Assembly (NCBI RefSeq): GCF_001046895.1
Contig: NZ_CAQI01000032.1
Location: forward strand, 62,001-126,000
Source: Pseudarthrobacter siccitolerans
GTDB taxonomy: Bacteria > Actinomycetota > Actinomycetes > Actinomycetales > Micrococcaceae
Direction of reading: 5' to 3'
Length of the DNA: 64,000 nt
The first letter of the stretch is position 1, and each line of letters starts with the position of its first letter. A program made the position numbers and the translations under genes. The notes under the pieces were generated by a model, which saw only the letters and a list, made by a program, of their open reading frames with translations, did no database searches and was not told the DNA's origin. Shown here one piece after another: positions 16,021 through 24,673 of the stretch.

Positions 16021-16962
16021 ATGACACTCGATCTCCGCGGCCTCAGCCCCGCACCTGTCACCCCGTTCACCGAAGATGGCGCTGTCGACTTCGCTGCGAT
16101 CCAGCGTCTGGGTTCGTGGCTCGGTTCGATTGAGGGCGTGAAGAGCCTCGTCGTCCTGGGGCACGCCGGCGAAGGCACGTTCCTCACCGAAGAGGAGCAG
16201 CTGGACGTTATCCGCGCGTTCGTGGCGTCGACCGACGGCCGTGTGCCGGTCGTGGCGGGCATCACGAAGGAAGGTAACAAGACCGCGGCCCTCGAGGCCA
16301 AGAAGGCCGTCGAGGCCGGCGCGTCAGCTGGCCTCGTCTACCCCTCGCACGGGTGGCTGCGCTTCGGATACCAAAAGGGCGCCCCGCAGTCGCGCTACCA
16401 GGAGATCTATGAAGAGTCAGGCCTGCCGCTGATCCTCTTCCAGTACCCCGACAACACCAAGGCGACCTACGACCTCGACACCCAGCTGGAGATCGCCGGC
16501 CAGGAAGGCGTCTTTGCCACGAAGAACGGTGTCCGGAACATGCGCCGGTGGTACACCGAGATTCCCGCGCTGCGCGCCGCGTACCCCGAGTTGCAGGTGC
16601 TGTCCTGCCATGACGAGTACCTGCTGCCGACGATGTTCGACGTCGACGGTCTGCTCGTCGGCTACGGCAACATCGCCCCCGAACTGCTCGTCGAACTGAT
16701 CGAGGCCGGGAAGGCGCAGGACTACAAGCGCGCCCACGCAATTCATGAGCGGCTGCTGCCGGTGACCAAGAACGTTTACCACCGCGGGTCCCACATGGAG
16801 GGCACCGTCGCCTTGAAGTGGGGACTCGTGAACCGCGGCATTCTGGACCACGCCACCGTGCGCACCCCGCTCCTTCCCCTGCCGGAGGGTGCCGAGACCG
16901 AAATTGCGGAAGCCTTCGCCGCCGCAAACATCGGCAAGGTCACCGCCAGCGCTGCCGTCTAA
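16021..16962 (+). CDS. Dihydrodipicolinate synthase / N-acetylneuraminate lyase family aldolase
   Basis: A 313-residue class I aldolase of the DHDPS superfamily: LSPAPVTPFTEDGAVDF at the N-terminus, GHAGEGTFLTEEEQ (the usual GTTGE position reads GHAGE), and the Schiff-base lysine in VFATKNGVR (Lys168). The altered GHAGE loop suggests a substrate other than aspartate semialdehyde, such as a 2-keto-3-deoxy sugar acid or hydroxy-oxo acid. AGAAGG precedes ATG 16021. Under LacI control and followed by an NRAMP-like transporter, it is probably catabolic rather than a lysine-biosynthesis dapA. Confidence 0.85.
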   Translation: MTLDLRGLSPAPVTPFTEDGAVDFAAIQRLGSWLGSIEGVKSLVVLGHAGEGTFLTEEEQLDVIRAFVASTDGRVPVVAGITKEGNKTAALEAKKAVEAGASAGLVYPSHGWLRFGYQKGAPQSRYQEIYEESGLPLILFQYPDNTKATYDLDTQLEIAGQEGVFATKNGVRNMRRWYTEIPALRAAYPELQVLSCHDEYLLPTMFDVDGLLVGYGNIAPELLVELIEAGKAQDYKRAHAIHERLLPVTKNVYHRGSHMEGTVALKWGLVNRGILDHATVRTPLLPLPEGAETEIAEAFAAANIGKVTASAAV

Positions 16963-17084
16963 CCCGGCCCCTCAAGGGTCCTTCACGGGTGGCGGGCCAG
17001 CGCCCGCCACCCGGTCCCCAGTTTTACTCTCCACCCGGTCAACGACGACCCACAGCAATGTTGCTGCAGAAGGAGGACTCGCAG

Positions 17085-18383
17085 ATGCGCGAGCACAATA
17101 GGACCATCACCCATCCCGGAACCACGGAAGAACAGATGGCCACCCAGCAAGGAAACCCCGCGCAAGGCACCACCAGGAAGCACCGTACCTTCCTGGGCTA
17201 CCTTGCCCTCATGGGCCCGGCCTTCGTGGTCGGAGCCTGGCAGTTCGGGCCCGGAAACCTCACCACCGCGGTGCAGGCCGGCAGCCGGTTCGACTACAGC
17301 CTCGTCTGGGTCATCGCAGTCTCAACCATCCTGATGATTTTCTTCACGGACATGAGCGTCCGGCTGGGCATCGCAACGCCGACTTCCCTGATCACCTCCA
17401 TCAAGGAACACCTCGGCAAACCGATCGGCATCCTCGCCGGCTTCGGGGTCTTCGGCATCACGCTGATGTTCTCGGTGGGCAACGCAGTGGGATCCGGCCT
17501 GGGGCTCTCCCTCATCTTCGGTGGCTCCCCGGTGCTGTGGACCGTCGTCTGCACCGCCGCCGTCGGGTTCGTCCTGGCCTTCAAGAACGTTTACGGAATC
17601 GTCGAAAAGGCCCTCCTGGTCATCGTCGTCCTCATGGGCATCGCCTTCATTGCCAGCACCGTCGTCGCCCAGCCCGACTGGTACCGGTCAATGGAAGGCA
17701 TGGTGCCGCAACTGCCCGCCGGAAGCGAAATCCTGATCGTGGCGCTCGTCGGCACAAACTTTTCCATCAACGCCGCCTTCTACACCTCCTACGGCGTCAA
17801 GGAACACCGCCGGACCCGTGACGACTACCGCGACATCACCTTGGTCGACACCATCCCCGGCATCGTGGCCCCCGGCATCATGACCGCCCTCGTCATCATG
17901 GTCGCAGCCGCCGTACTCGGCAAAACCGGGGCCGAGGCCGGAACCATCAACGCCCTGGCATCCGTTTTCACGCCCCTGGCCGGCCCGGTCGGAGCGATGG
18001 TATTCGCCCTCGGCCTCTCTGGTGCCGCCTTCTCATCCATGATCGCCAACGCCACAGCCGGCGGCACCATGCTCTCCGACGCCCTCAGCCGTGGCGCCCG
18101 GGCCGGGTCACCCATGGCCCGTATCGTTACCGGCATGATCCTGGCCTTTGGCCTGATCATCACCCTCTCCTTCCAATCCTCCCCGGTGGGACTGATCGTC
18201 ATCGCCCAATCCCTCACAGTGCTCATCGCACCCCTGCTTGGCGTCCTGATCGTCATCATGGCCAACAAGACCACCGTCATGGGAGACCTCCGCAACAAGT
18301 GGTGGCACAACCTCTTCGCCGCCATCGGACTCATCGCCATCATCGCCTCCTCCATCCGGCTTATCACCACCCTGATCGGTTAA
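17085..18383 (+). CDS. NRAMP-like membrane transporter with non-canonical substrate-site motifs
   Basis: A 432-residue transporter with about eleven helices and the LeuT-like NRAMP fold. Metal-transporting NRAMPs have DPGN in TM1 and a conserved Met in TM6 (MPH); here TM1 reads FGPGNLTTAVQAGS, so Asp is replaced by Gly, and TM6 reads VGTNFSINAAFYTSYGV with no Met-Pro-His. It is thus unlikely to be a manganese or iron importer; a Mg, Al or organic-solute role is possible. AAGGAGG precedes ATG 17085. It sits 122 bp after the aldolase in the same LacI-controlled unit and is followed by a strong terminator. Confidence 0.85.
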   Translation: MREHNRTITHPGTTEEQMATQQGNPAQGTTRKHRTFLGYLALMGPAFVVGAWQFGPGNLTTAVQAGSRFDYSLVWVIAVSTILMIFFTDMSVRLGIATPTSLITSIKEHLGKPIGILAGFGVFGITLMFSVGNAVGSGLGLSLIFGGSPVLWTVVCTAAVGFVLAFKNVYGIVEKALLVIVVLMGIAFIASTVVAQPDWYRSMEGMVPQLPAGSEILIVALVGTNFSINAAFYTSYGVKEHRRTRDDYRDITLVDTIPGIVAPGIMTALVIMVAAAVLGKTGAEAGTINALASVFTPLAGPVGAMVFALGLSGAAFSSMIANATAGGTMLSDALSRGARAGSPMARIVTGMILAFGLIITLSFQSSPVGLIVIAQSLTVLIAPLLGVLIVIMANKTTVMGDLRNKWWHNLFAAIGLIAIIASSIRLITTLIG

Positions 18384-18414
18384 GCACCCGAGCCGTATCC
18401 ACCCCTGCTGGCAC

Positions 18415-18459
18415 AAAGTTCAGGGTCCTGTCCGCCAAGCGGACAGGACCCTGAACTTT
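18415..18459 (+). terminator. Intrinsic terminator after the NRAMP-like gene
   Basis: Perfect 21-bp arms (18415-18435 and 18439-18459) with a CAA loop; the right arm ends in TTT and continues TTG. Strong bidirectional-looking hairpin. Confidence 0.9.
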
Positions 18460-18485
18460 TTGCGGGGAGCCTGGGAGTCAGGTCT

Positions 18486-18830
18486 TCAGCCGGCGTTGTT
18501 ATTTGCTGCGTCGATGAAACTGGACAGCGTCATGGCCTCGGTGGGCATCAGGAAAACCTCAACGGGTTTTATCTGCCCGGCAATTTCAAGGGTGAGGGTG
18601 AAGCCCTCAGACCCAGCACTGGGGCGGGCGTGCCAATTCTCAAGGATCGGTGCAAGGTCCTGGCCCATCAGGACCGTATGCCCTTCCATGTCCCAGGGGG
18701 CACCGGCGTCGATCACCGCCTTATGCTCCGTACAGACGTAGGCTTCGCGGTAGCCCGCCACGAGGCTTTGGCTGCCTGCTGTGAAGGCAGAGCCGGGATT
18801 CATGCATCGAAGGACTGAACAAGTGAACAT
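18486..18830 (-). CDS. Small hypothetical protein
   Basis: About 114 residues from ATG 18830 (alternatives ATG 18803 or a later GTG). No family recognised. It reads as a compact alpha/beta protein with YVCTEHKAVIDAGAPWDMEG, GQDLAPILENWHARP and FTLTLEIAGQIKPVEVFLMPTE. No signal peptide or membrane segment. No ribosome site is seen; ATTACT about 8 nt before ATG 18830 could be a -10 of a leaderless transcript. Located between the terminators of the NRAMP-like and peroxidase genes. Confidence 0.55.
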   Translation of the reverse strand: MFTCSVLRCMNPGSAFTAGSQSLVAGYREAYVCTEHKAVIDAGAPWDMEGHTVLMGQDLAPILENWHARPSAGSEGFTLTLEIAGQIKPVEVFLMPTEAMTLSSFIDAANNNAG

Positions 18831-18918
18831 GCTGCGAGAGTAATGAGGGGATGCTGGGGGAATCTTGTGCACCCACCTTGTTGTTTCCCTGTGTTCCAAG
18901 GTCCGCTGGTATGAGGCC

Positions 18919-18946
18919 GATTGGGAGCCCGCGCGGGCTCCCAATC
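18919..18946 (-). terminator. Terminator of the peroxidase gene
   Basis: Perfect 28-bp palindrome (arms GATTGGGAGCCCGC and GCGGGCTCCCAATC, no spacer), starting 3 nt after the stop codon of the large - strand gene. Confidence 0.75.
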
Positions 18947-18948
18947 CG

Positions 18949-21900
18949 TCAGGCCTTTGTGGAACCTGCCGGTTCCCTGGACTGCACCTTCCGGGTGTTG
19001 GCCCGGGAACGGTACAGCTTGTAGGCCAGCAGGGCGCAGGCGGCCAAAAGGCCTCCTGTGGTGATGGCGAGGGCAGCGGTTCCGGGGCTGGTGGACAAGT
19101 AGTGGGCCAGTGCCGCCAGCGTGACAACCGGTGCGGTTCCGAAGGCGTCCCCGAAAGGTGCAGCTGCCGGTGCGGGGGCCACCGGGTCATCTGCTCCTGC
19201 TTCTGCAAGCTCCGCTTCCTGGTTGAAGATGCGGCGCTGGTCCTCGGTGGCGCCGGGGACAACGGGTTCGCTCAGATCTGAAAAAACCGGGCCGTTGGCG
19301 CTCGGGGGTGCAACCTGGAACCTGTACGCGGCACCGTTCTCCAGGCCACGGACCACCATCCTGGTGGCACCGGGTTCGGCTGTCAGGATTTCTCCCACCT
19401 GGGTTCCGGTGGAATCAACTGTCCGGACGGAGAAGCCTCCGGTCACGGGCGCCACTGGTGCCGGATCCGCGGGAGCCTGCTGCGCAGGGGTTTGATCTAC
19501 CGGGGCTTGGGCCACGGGTGCGGGGTTCACTGGTGCCTGCTCCACCGGGGCCTGGTCAACTGGTGCCTGCTCCAAGGGGGCGGGATCCGGAACGGGCTGG
19601 GTGTCCGGCGTCGGCGTGACGATCACAACAACCTCACCGTCGCCCGGAATGACCTCGTCTATCCCGTCATCGGCGCCTGCATCGGTTCCTTCGTCACCGC
19701 CCTCAACTTCGTCCTCACCCTCGCCGGCGCCGTCTTCACCCTCGCCGGCGCCGTCTTCAACCTCGTCGGCACCGTCCTCAACTTCGTCGACGTCGTCCTC
19801 CACCTCGCCGACGTCGTCGCCGGGTCCTTCGGTTCCGTCGCCAAAGACGAGCTGTTCGATGTTGCGGAGCGTGTCGGTTCCGTCCTCGCCGCTGTTGTGC
19901 CGGACGGTGGTGACGGAGCCGGGGGAGCCCAGGGTGCCGTCGCCGCCGGTGGTGGTGATGGTGTAGTTCGACTCGAAGTCGGAGAAGACCGCGCTGTCTG
20001 TTCCCCCGTTGGCGGTGAGGATTTCGCGGACAACGATGATGTTGGCGGGGTCCACGGTCCCGGCGAACACGGACTGCTGGAGCGTCGGGCCGGTGAGGGC
20101 GCCGTCGGAATCGCGCTGGTACTGGGCGTTCATTCCCGTGGCGCTGCCGATTTCCGTGGCGGCGTTGTCCGGGTCCGTGCGGATGCTCAGCCGGACGCTG
20201 AGGTAGCTGTCGCCGTCGAGGATGTCATCGCCGCCGCGGCCCTCGAGGAGGTCGCTGCCTGCGCCGCCCAGGAGGATGTTGCCCTCGCCCCAGACATGGG
20301 TGCCGCCCAGTACGGGACATTCCTTGGAAGCAGACGCGTTGACGACGTCGGCAAGGGGAGTGGGCAGGGACGGGATCAGTTCGCTGAGTCCCTTGATGCG
20401 GTCCACACCTGCCTGGTCCAGTGCGTCGCAGCCGATGAAGCCGCCGCCGCCCCTCGTCTTCGGGATGATGCTGTCGCCCCGGAGCTTGTCGTCGAAAGGA
20501 CCGCCGGAGAGCGCTTCCACCTCGTTGTACCTGTCGCGGACACCCACCTGGAGGATGTCCAGCGGCGCAATCGGGAGGTCGAGGTCGGCGTCCTGCGGCT
20601 GGGGATCGTATTCTCCGGTCTCCCAGTCGTAGCCGGACGCGCCGGCCACCTTTTCGACGCCGGGGCCCGCGAGGCCGATGTCGTCCCCGCCTTCCATGTC
20701 GTAGTCGTCATCGCCGCCCTGGCCCACCAGGACATCGTTGCCGGGCCTCTGGGAATCGTCCAGGAAGAAGAGGTTGCTGGAGTCGCCGATCAGCAGGTCG
20801 GGACCGTCGCCGCCTTCCGCCCAGTCGTTGCCACCGCCGCCGAACACGGCGTCCAGGCCTTCCCCGGCGATCACAAAGTCGTCGTCTTCACCGGCGAAGG
20901 TCTCATTGGAGTTCGCGCCGCCGTTGACGAAGTCCCGCCCGTCCCCGCCGAGGAGGAGGTCCAGGCCCGGGCCGCCGTCGATCGCGTCATTGTCCGGCCC
21001 GCCTTTGAGGATGTCATCGCCGGCCGAGTCGGTGATGATATCGTTGCCGTCGCCGCCCAGGACGGTGTCGGCGCCGTCGTTGCCTTCGATGACGTCGTTG
21101 CCCGGGCCGCCCCACATGGTGTCGTTGTCCACGCCGCCATGGATGCGGTCCGTATTGACGGATCCGTTGTAGACGGCCTGGCCGTTGATGCCGGCCGGGT
21201 CCACCGAGTTGGAGGCCCGGTATTTGATGGTGCCGTCGGGCATCCGGATCAGCAGCGCGGTCTCGTTGCATTCCGACGACGGATCGTCTGCCACCGTATT
21301 GCCGGCAGATGCGAAGCCCTGGGCCGTTCCGTTGAGGTTCTTCAGCTCGAACTTGCAGTCGGCAGTGGCGAACGCATCAGCCTTCAGGGCCTGGGCGTTG
21401 GTGTTGCGCATCATCATCTCGGCGAAGGAGTTTCCTTCGAGCTGGGCCATCAGGTTCATGCCGGGGGTGCGCGCCAGGTAGTACAGCCGGTCACCGTTCT
21501 GCAGGTCGGTCATCTGGCTCTCGAAAACGTAGTTGAAGGTGCTGCCGAGCAAGCCGCCGAACAGGTTGGTCCGCTCTGCCAGGCCTCCCATCCACAGGTC
21601 CACATCGTCGAGTCCGGTGATCGAGGAGCTTCCGTTGTTCGCCCAGGCGTCCGTGCTGTTCATAAACGCCACGGCGTCCTCGGGTGCAACCTCGCCGGCC
21701 AGCGCGTCCGGGCTGACGATCAGCCGGGCTGCCGTGCGTTTGGCCTCCAAGGTGGTTGCTTCCAGGATGGAAGGATGCGTTCCGTAGGCGGCCACGAAGT
21801 TGACCAGGGACTTGGGATGCTTGATGTTTTCGCCGAAGTCGATCCAGTTGGTGTACGGCTTGAGCTGGCCATCGTTGGTGGCGCCGTGGAGTTCCCGGCG

Positions 21901-24150
21901 CAGGTTGTTCAGCGTGGGCAATCCTTCGGACCTTGCGCGGGTGAGGTTGATCGCCGCGAGGTCCATCGGCAGTCCCAGCAGCTTGTTGCGGAGAGTGTCG
22001 GTGACAAACTCGTCCAGTTCACTGCCCACCTGGTCCGACATGCCCATGATGATGCTGCCTGCGGCTTCCTCGGAGGTCAGCGCACCGGCCGGGCCGCCGT
22101 CGGTGTAAGCGGGCGGATTCAGGAAGCCCTCAAGAAGGGAAATGTCATTCTGGGAGCCCCTGACGTCGTCGGGAGTCCCGAACACAGTGTCCGCGCCCGG
22201 GCTGTCCTCGTTGCGGCGCGAAATGGTTTCCGTGAGCATTGAGTGGCCGAAGCGGTAGACGGCGTGGGCAAATTCGGCGCTGACTGCCGGATTGATGTCC
22301 GTCTGGGCGAAGGCGAAGGGCTCGAAGATGTTGAGGGCAGGCTGGATTTTCCGGGCAAACTCCTCAAACACCAGGTGCTGGTATTCCATTTCCGTGACGA
22401 ACCGCGCGGCCTGGAAGAGCCGTTCGCCGTTCCATCCCGCGGCGCCTTCGGCCAGCTTCCATTCGGCCAGGGCGGCAACGCCCTTGGCGGAAGTGTCGTT
22501 GCTTAGGACCCGCTTGATGTCCGCGGCCACGCGGTCATGCTCCGAGTGGAATACCTGGTGGATGGCCGTCAGCCCGATGTTCTCGTTGACCCTTCCGTCG
22601 CCGGCGATGAAGTGGGCATTGAGCATCTCATCGTCGTAGGTGCCGGGGGCCTGGCCCAGGAAGTCGGCCGAAGCGTTGGTGTCCGCGTCCGGTGCCGGGG
22701 CCGCCGGTGGAGTGGCGGGGTTGTGGTCCGCGTCCTGCGGCGACGGGTCGGCGTTGTGGGCAATATCCGTCAGGAACGGCGTGTTGAAGTACAGCACGTC
22801 CTGCGGCACCAAGGTGCCACGCCCGCCGTCGGCAGTCCGGTCTGCCTCCACCAGGCCGGACCTGGTCACGAACTGCGGGAGGCCGTTTTTCGGCCCCGGA
22901 ATGAACTTTCCGTAGGGATCGGCGGCGAGCATGGGGACGTTGAGGGCATCCTTGTCCAGCAGCTGAATGCCGAGCAGCTCCCGGGCCTGCTTTTTGGTAT
23001 CAGCCCAGGTGGCCATGCCGCCTTCAGCGGGAGTGCCCTCGGGGCCGCCCAACATGTTCCCGGTTGCCACGGGCCGGCCCGACGGGTTGTTGACGTACTC
23101 GCGCAGGAAGACGTGATGCGAGGCATGCGACGAGTAGGTCTGGCTCTGGTCCACCCACGGCGAATTTGTGTTCAGGGCATCCTGGACATCATCGGCGGTC
23201 CCCAGGATGCCGTCCTGGCCCGGCTGGTTCTGGCCCCGGGTCAGGACCATAAAGCGCATGTGCGGGTTGAGGTCATCGGCGTTGCCGAACACATGGTCCG
23301 GGCCGGCGATGAGCGGGTCATCAGCCTTGAGCGGAACGTATACGGTGCCTCCGCCCTTGACCGTCTGGTCGATGCCGTGGTCGAAGAACTGCCCGAAGAG
23401 GGTGAACAGGGAGTTGTAGGGCGGTGAGAGTCCGACGTCGGTGGTCACGTTGGGAATGAACAGCGTGTTGTGCGAGGGGACGCAGCCGTCGGGGCTGGCT
23501 GCGACCGGGGGAGTCGCCTCAGGATCGGGGTCCGTGGTGCAGGGCACCACGCCCTCGTTGCCCTGCGTCCTGGCCGGGAAGCCGGCCGCTGCGACAGCTG
23601 CCGGGTTTGTGGAGGTCTGGTCGGCGATGAGGTTGCTGATGGTGCGCGGCCGGGAATCGAAGACGCTGCCGGATTTCTGCGCGTAGCTCGTGGCTTTGGG
23701 GGGTCCGCCGAAGGACCCGCTCTCGGCGGGACCGAAGGACTTGGACCCTAGCCGGGGGAACACCTGGTCCGACGCGCCGAAGGTTTCCTGGCCGGGCTGG
23801 AGGTTGTTACAGCTCCCGTCCACGGTGCGCAGGCCGTGCGACAGCAGCGGGCTGGCCAGCTGGTTGGGGCCCGTACCCACGAGGGCGCCGCACGGCCCGG
23901 TTTCGGACGTGGTGTTGGCCGCGTGGGCCTCGGCGATCTTGATCTGCTTCAGGATGAAGGACAAATCGGCAGGTGTGATGGTGAAGCCCGCGCCTACGGG
24001 GGCTTGTACGGCGTTGGCCGCCACCGGCGGCAGGCCCATGGAGGCGGCCAAAGCCAGCGCTCCGGAGGCAGCCAGGAACCGCAGGCGCGAGCTTGCGGTT
24101 TTGTGGTGTGGCGTGGACGGTGACATGCGCGATAAAGCCTGCATCCTCAA
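18949..24150 (-). CDS. Giant surface/secreted animal-type haem peroxidase with RTX repeats
   Basis: A 1733-residue exported protein. Signal peptide (LRFLAASGALALAASMGLPPVAANA), then an animal-type (peroxidasin-like) haem peroxidase domain, about 190-830: FFDHGIDQTVKGG (distal His, about 255), EHDRVAADIKRV, and YRFGHSMLTETI (proximal His, about 636). Next come Asp/Gly RTX calcium repeats (about 1000-1260: GGPGNDVIEGNDGADTVLGG), a second mixed region, an acidic Glu/Asp/Gly stretch (about 1440-1500), a Pro-rich repeat (QAPVDQAPVEQAPV, about 1515-1565), an FnIII-like segment and a C-terminal membrane helix (about 1675-1705) with basic tail. It is probably a cell-surface oxidant-generating enzyme, for example halide or phenol oxidation. 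TTG 24150 has GGGGGG 6 nt upstream; ATG 24144 is the alternative. Confidence 0.9.
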   Translation of the reverse strand: MRMQALSRMSPSTPHHKTASSRLRFLAASGALALAASMGLPPVAANAVQAPVGAGFTITPADLSFILKQIKIAEAHAANTTSETGPCGALVGTGPNQLASPLLSHGLRTVDGSCNNLQPGQETFGASDQVFPRLGSKSFGPAESGSFGGPPKATSYAQKSGSVFDSRPRTISNLIADQTSTNPAAVAAAGFPARTQGNEGVVPCTTDPDPEATPPVAASPDGCVPSHNTLFIPNVTTDVGLSPPYNSLFTLFGQFFDHGIDQTVKGGGTVYVPLKADDPLIAGPDHVFGNADDLNPHMRFMVLTRGQNQPGQDGILGTADDVQDALNTNSPWVDQSQTYSSHASHHVFLREYVNNPSGRPVATGNMLGGPEGTPAEGGMATWADTKKQARELLGIQLLDKDALNVPMLAADPYGKFIPGPKNGLPQFVTRSGLVEADRTADGGRGTLVPQDVLYFNTPFLTDIAHNADPSPQDADHNPATPPAAPAPDADTNASADFLGQAPGTYDDEMLNAHFIAGDGRVNENIGLTAIHQVFHSEHDRVAADIKRVLSNDTSAKGVAALAEWKLAEGAAGWNGERLFQAARFVTEMEYQHLVFEEFARKIQPALNIFEPFAFAQTDINPAVSAEFAHAVYRFGHSMLTETISRRNEDSPGADTVFGTPDDVRGSQNDISLLEGFLNPPAYTDGGPAGALTSEEAAGSIIMGMSDQVGSELDEFVTDTLRNKLLGLPMDLAAINLTRARSEGLPTLNNLRRELHGATNDGQLKPYTNWIDFGENIKHPKSLVNFVAAYGTHPSILEATTLEAKRTAARLIVSPDALAGEVAPEDAVAFMNSTDAWANNGSSSITGLDDVDLWMGGLAERTNLFGGLLGSTFNYVFESQMTDLQNGDRLYYLARTPGMNLMAQLEGNSFAEMMMRNTNAQALKADAFATADCKFELKNLNGTAQGFASAGNTVADDPSSECNETALLIRMPDGTIKYRASNSVDPAGINGQAVYNGSVNTDRIHGGVDNDTMWGGPGNDVIEGNDGADTVLGGDGNDIITDSAGDDILKGGPDNDAIDGGPGLDLLLGGDGRDFVNGGANSNETFAGEDDDFVIAGEGLDAVFGGGGNDWAEGGDGPDLLIGDSSNLFFLDDSQRPGNDVLVGQGGDDDYDMEGGDDIGLAGPGVEKVAGASGYDWETGEYDPQPQDADLDLPIAPLDILQVGVRDRYNEVEALSGGPFDDKLRGDSIIPKTRGGGGFIGCDALDQAGVDRIKGLSELIPSLPTPLADVVNASASKECPVLGGTHVWGEGNILLGGAGSDLLEGRGGDDILDGDSYLSVRLSIRTDPDNAATEIGSATGMNAQYQRDSDGALTGPTLQQSVFAGTVDPANIIVVREILTANGGTDSAVFSDFESNYTITTTGGDGTLGSPGSVTTVRHNSGEDGTDTLRNIEQLVFGDGTEGPGDDVGEVEDDVDEVEDGADEVEDGAGEGEDGAGEGEDEVEGGDEGTDAGADDGIDEVIPGDGEVVVIVTPTPDTQPVPDPAPLEQAPVDQAPVEQAPVNPAPVAQAPVDQTPAQQAPADPAPVAPVTGGFSVRTVDSTGTQVGEILTAEPGATRMVVRGLENGAAYRFQVAPPSANGPVFSDLSEPVVPGATEDQRRIFNQEAELAEAGADDPVAPAPAAAPFGDAFGTAPVVTLAALAHYLSTSPGTAALAITTGGLLAACALLAYKLYRSRANTRKVQSREPAGSTKA

Positions 24151-24215
24151 TCGGTTCCCCCCGTAGGGCCGGCTCCCCAGTAGAGCCGGCGAAACAAGGC
24201 CATGGTGTTATGGCC

Positions 24216-24233
24216 TCCTAGGGAAAACCTTGG
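24216..24233. promoter_or_regulatory. CCTAGG-type motif in the peroxidase leader/promoter
   Basis: TCCTAGGGAAAACCTTGG, 66 bp upstream of the peroxidase start; adjoins the first leader hairpin. Confidence 0.4.
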
Positions 24234-24429
24234 ATAGGGGTGATCAGGTGCTAGCGCCAGAACCTCTTCATCGGTTCGCCTTTCCTGGGGGTGCTTCCAC
24301 TCCGGGTTGTGCATCCAATGCCAGCACCAGAGCTTTTGTCTTAAACCGGTTGGTTGGCCCTCTTCCGCAAAATTAGGGGGGTCCTCTTGGGGAAAGCTTT
24401 GGGGCTTCCGTTGACTGCCGCCACGGGCT

Positions 24430-24446
24430 ACCTAGGCTTTTCCCAA
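24430..24446. promoter_or_regulatory. CCTAGG-type motif between peroxidase and SARP-receiver genes
   Basis: ACCTAGGCTTTTCCCAA, mid-way between the two divergent genes. Confidence 0.35.
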
Positions 24447-24673
24447 CGTCACTCCCAGAAGTCATCAAATCGTTGGTCTAACCAGCGGAAACGCTTCCCT
24501 GCGGGGTTTTAGCAGTCCGTTTCCCGGGTGGGTTTCCTTGAGGCGGCCTTGCGTAGGGACCGCCGCACCTAAGTACCGGTGCCATGGGTATCTGAGTATC
24601 CAACACTGTTGTTCGCATTTTTTCCCGCCATTTCAATGAGACTCACGCACTGAACTAAATGGGGGAAGCCTTC

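Larger units (their letters stand above)
24151..24673. other. Long regulatory intergenic region between peroxidase and SARP-receiver genes
   Basis: No gene is seen in these 523 bp. Towards the peroxidase gene the leader holds two stem-loops: AGGCCAT/ATGGCCT with a 6-nt loop (24197-24216) and GCCGGCTC/GAGCCGGC with a 7-nt loop (24168-24190), directly before the ribosome site. CCTAGG-type motifs lie at 24216-24233 and 24430-24446, with a weaker one near 24388. The remainder shows nothing I can assign. Confidence 0.6.

Noticed and set aside
19492..22242. 916-codon open frame on the + strand inside the peroxidase gene
   Set aside because: Antisense shadow of a G+C-rich gene; the opposite strand has clear peroxidase and RTX motifs, and this frame shows only low-complexity Val/Gly/Asp sequence.
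24168..24216. Canonical ANTAR-binding double hairpin
   Set aside because: Loop sizes 6 and 7 and lack of G at loop position 4 do not meet the described rule.
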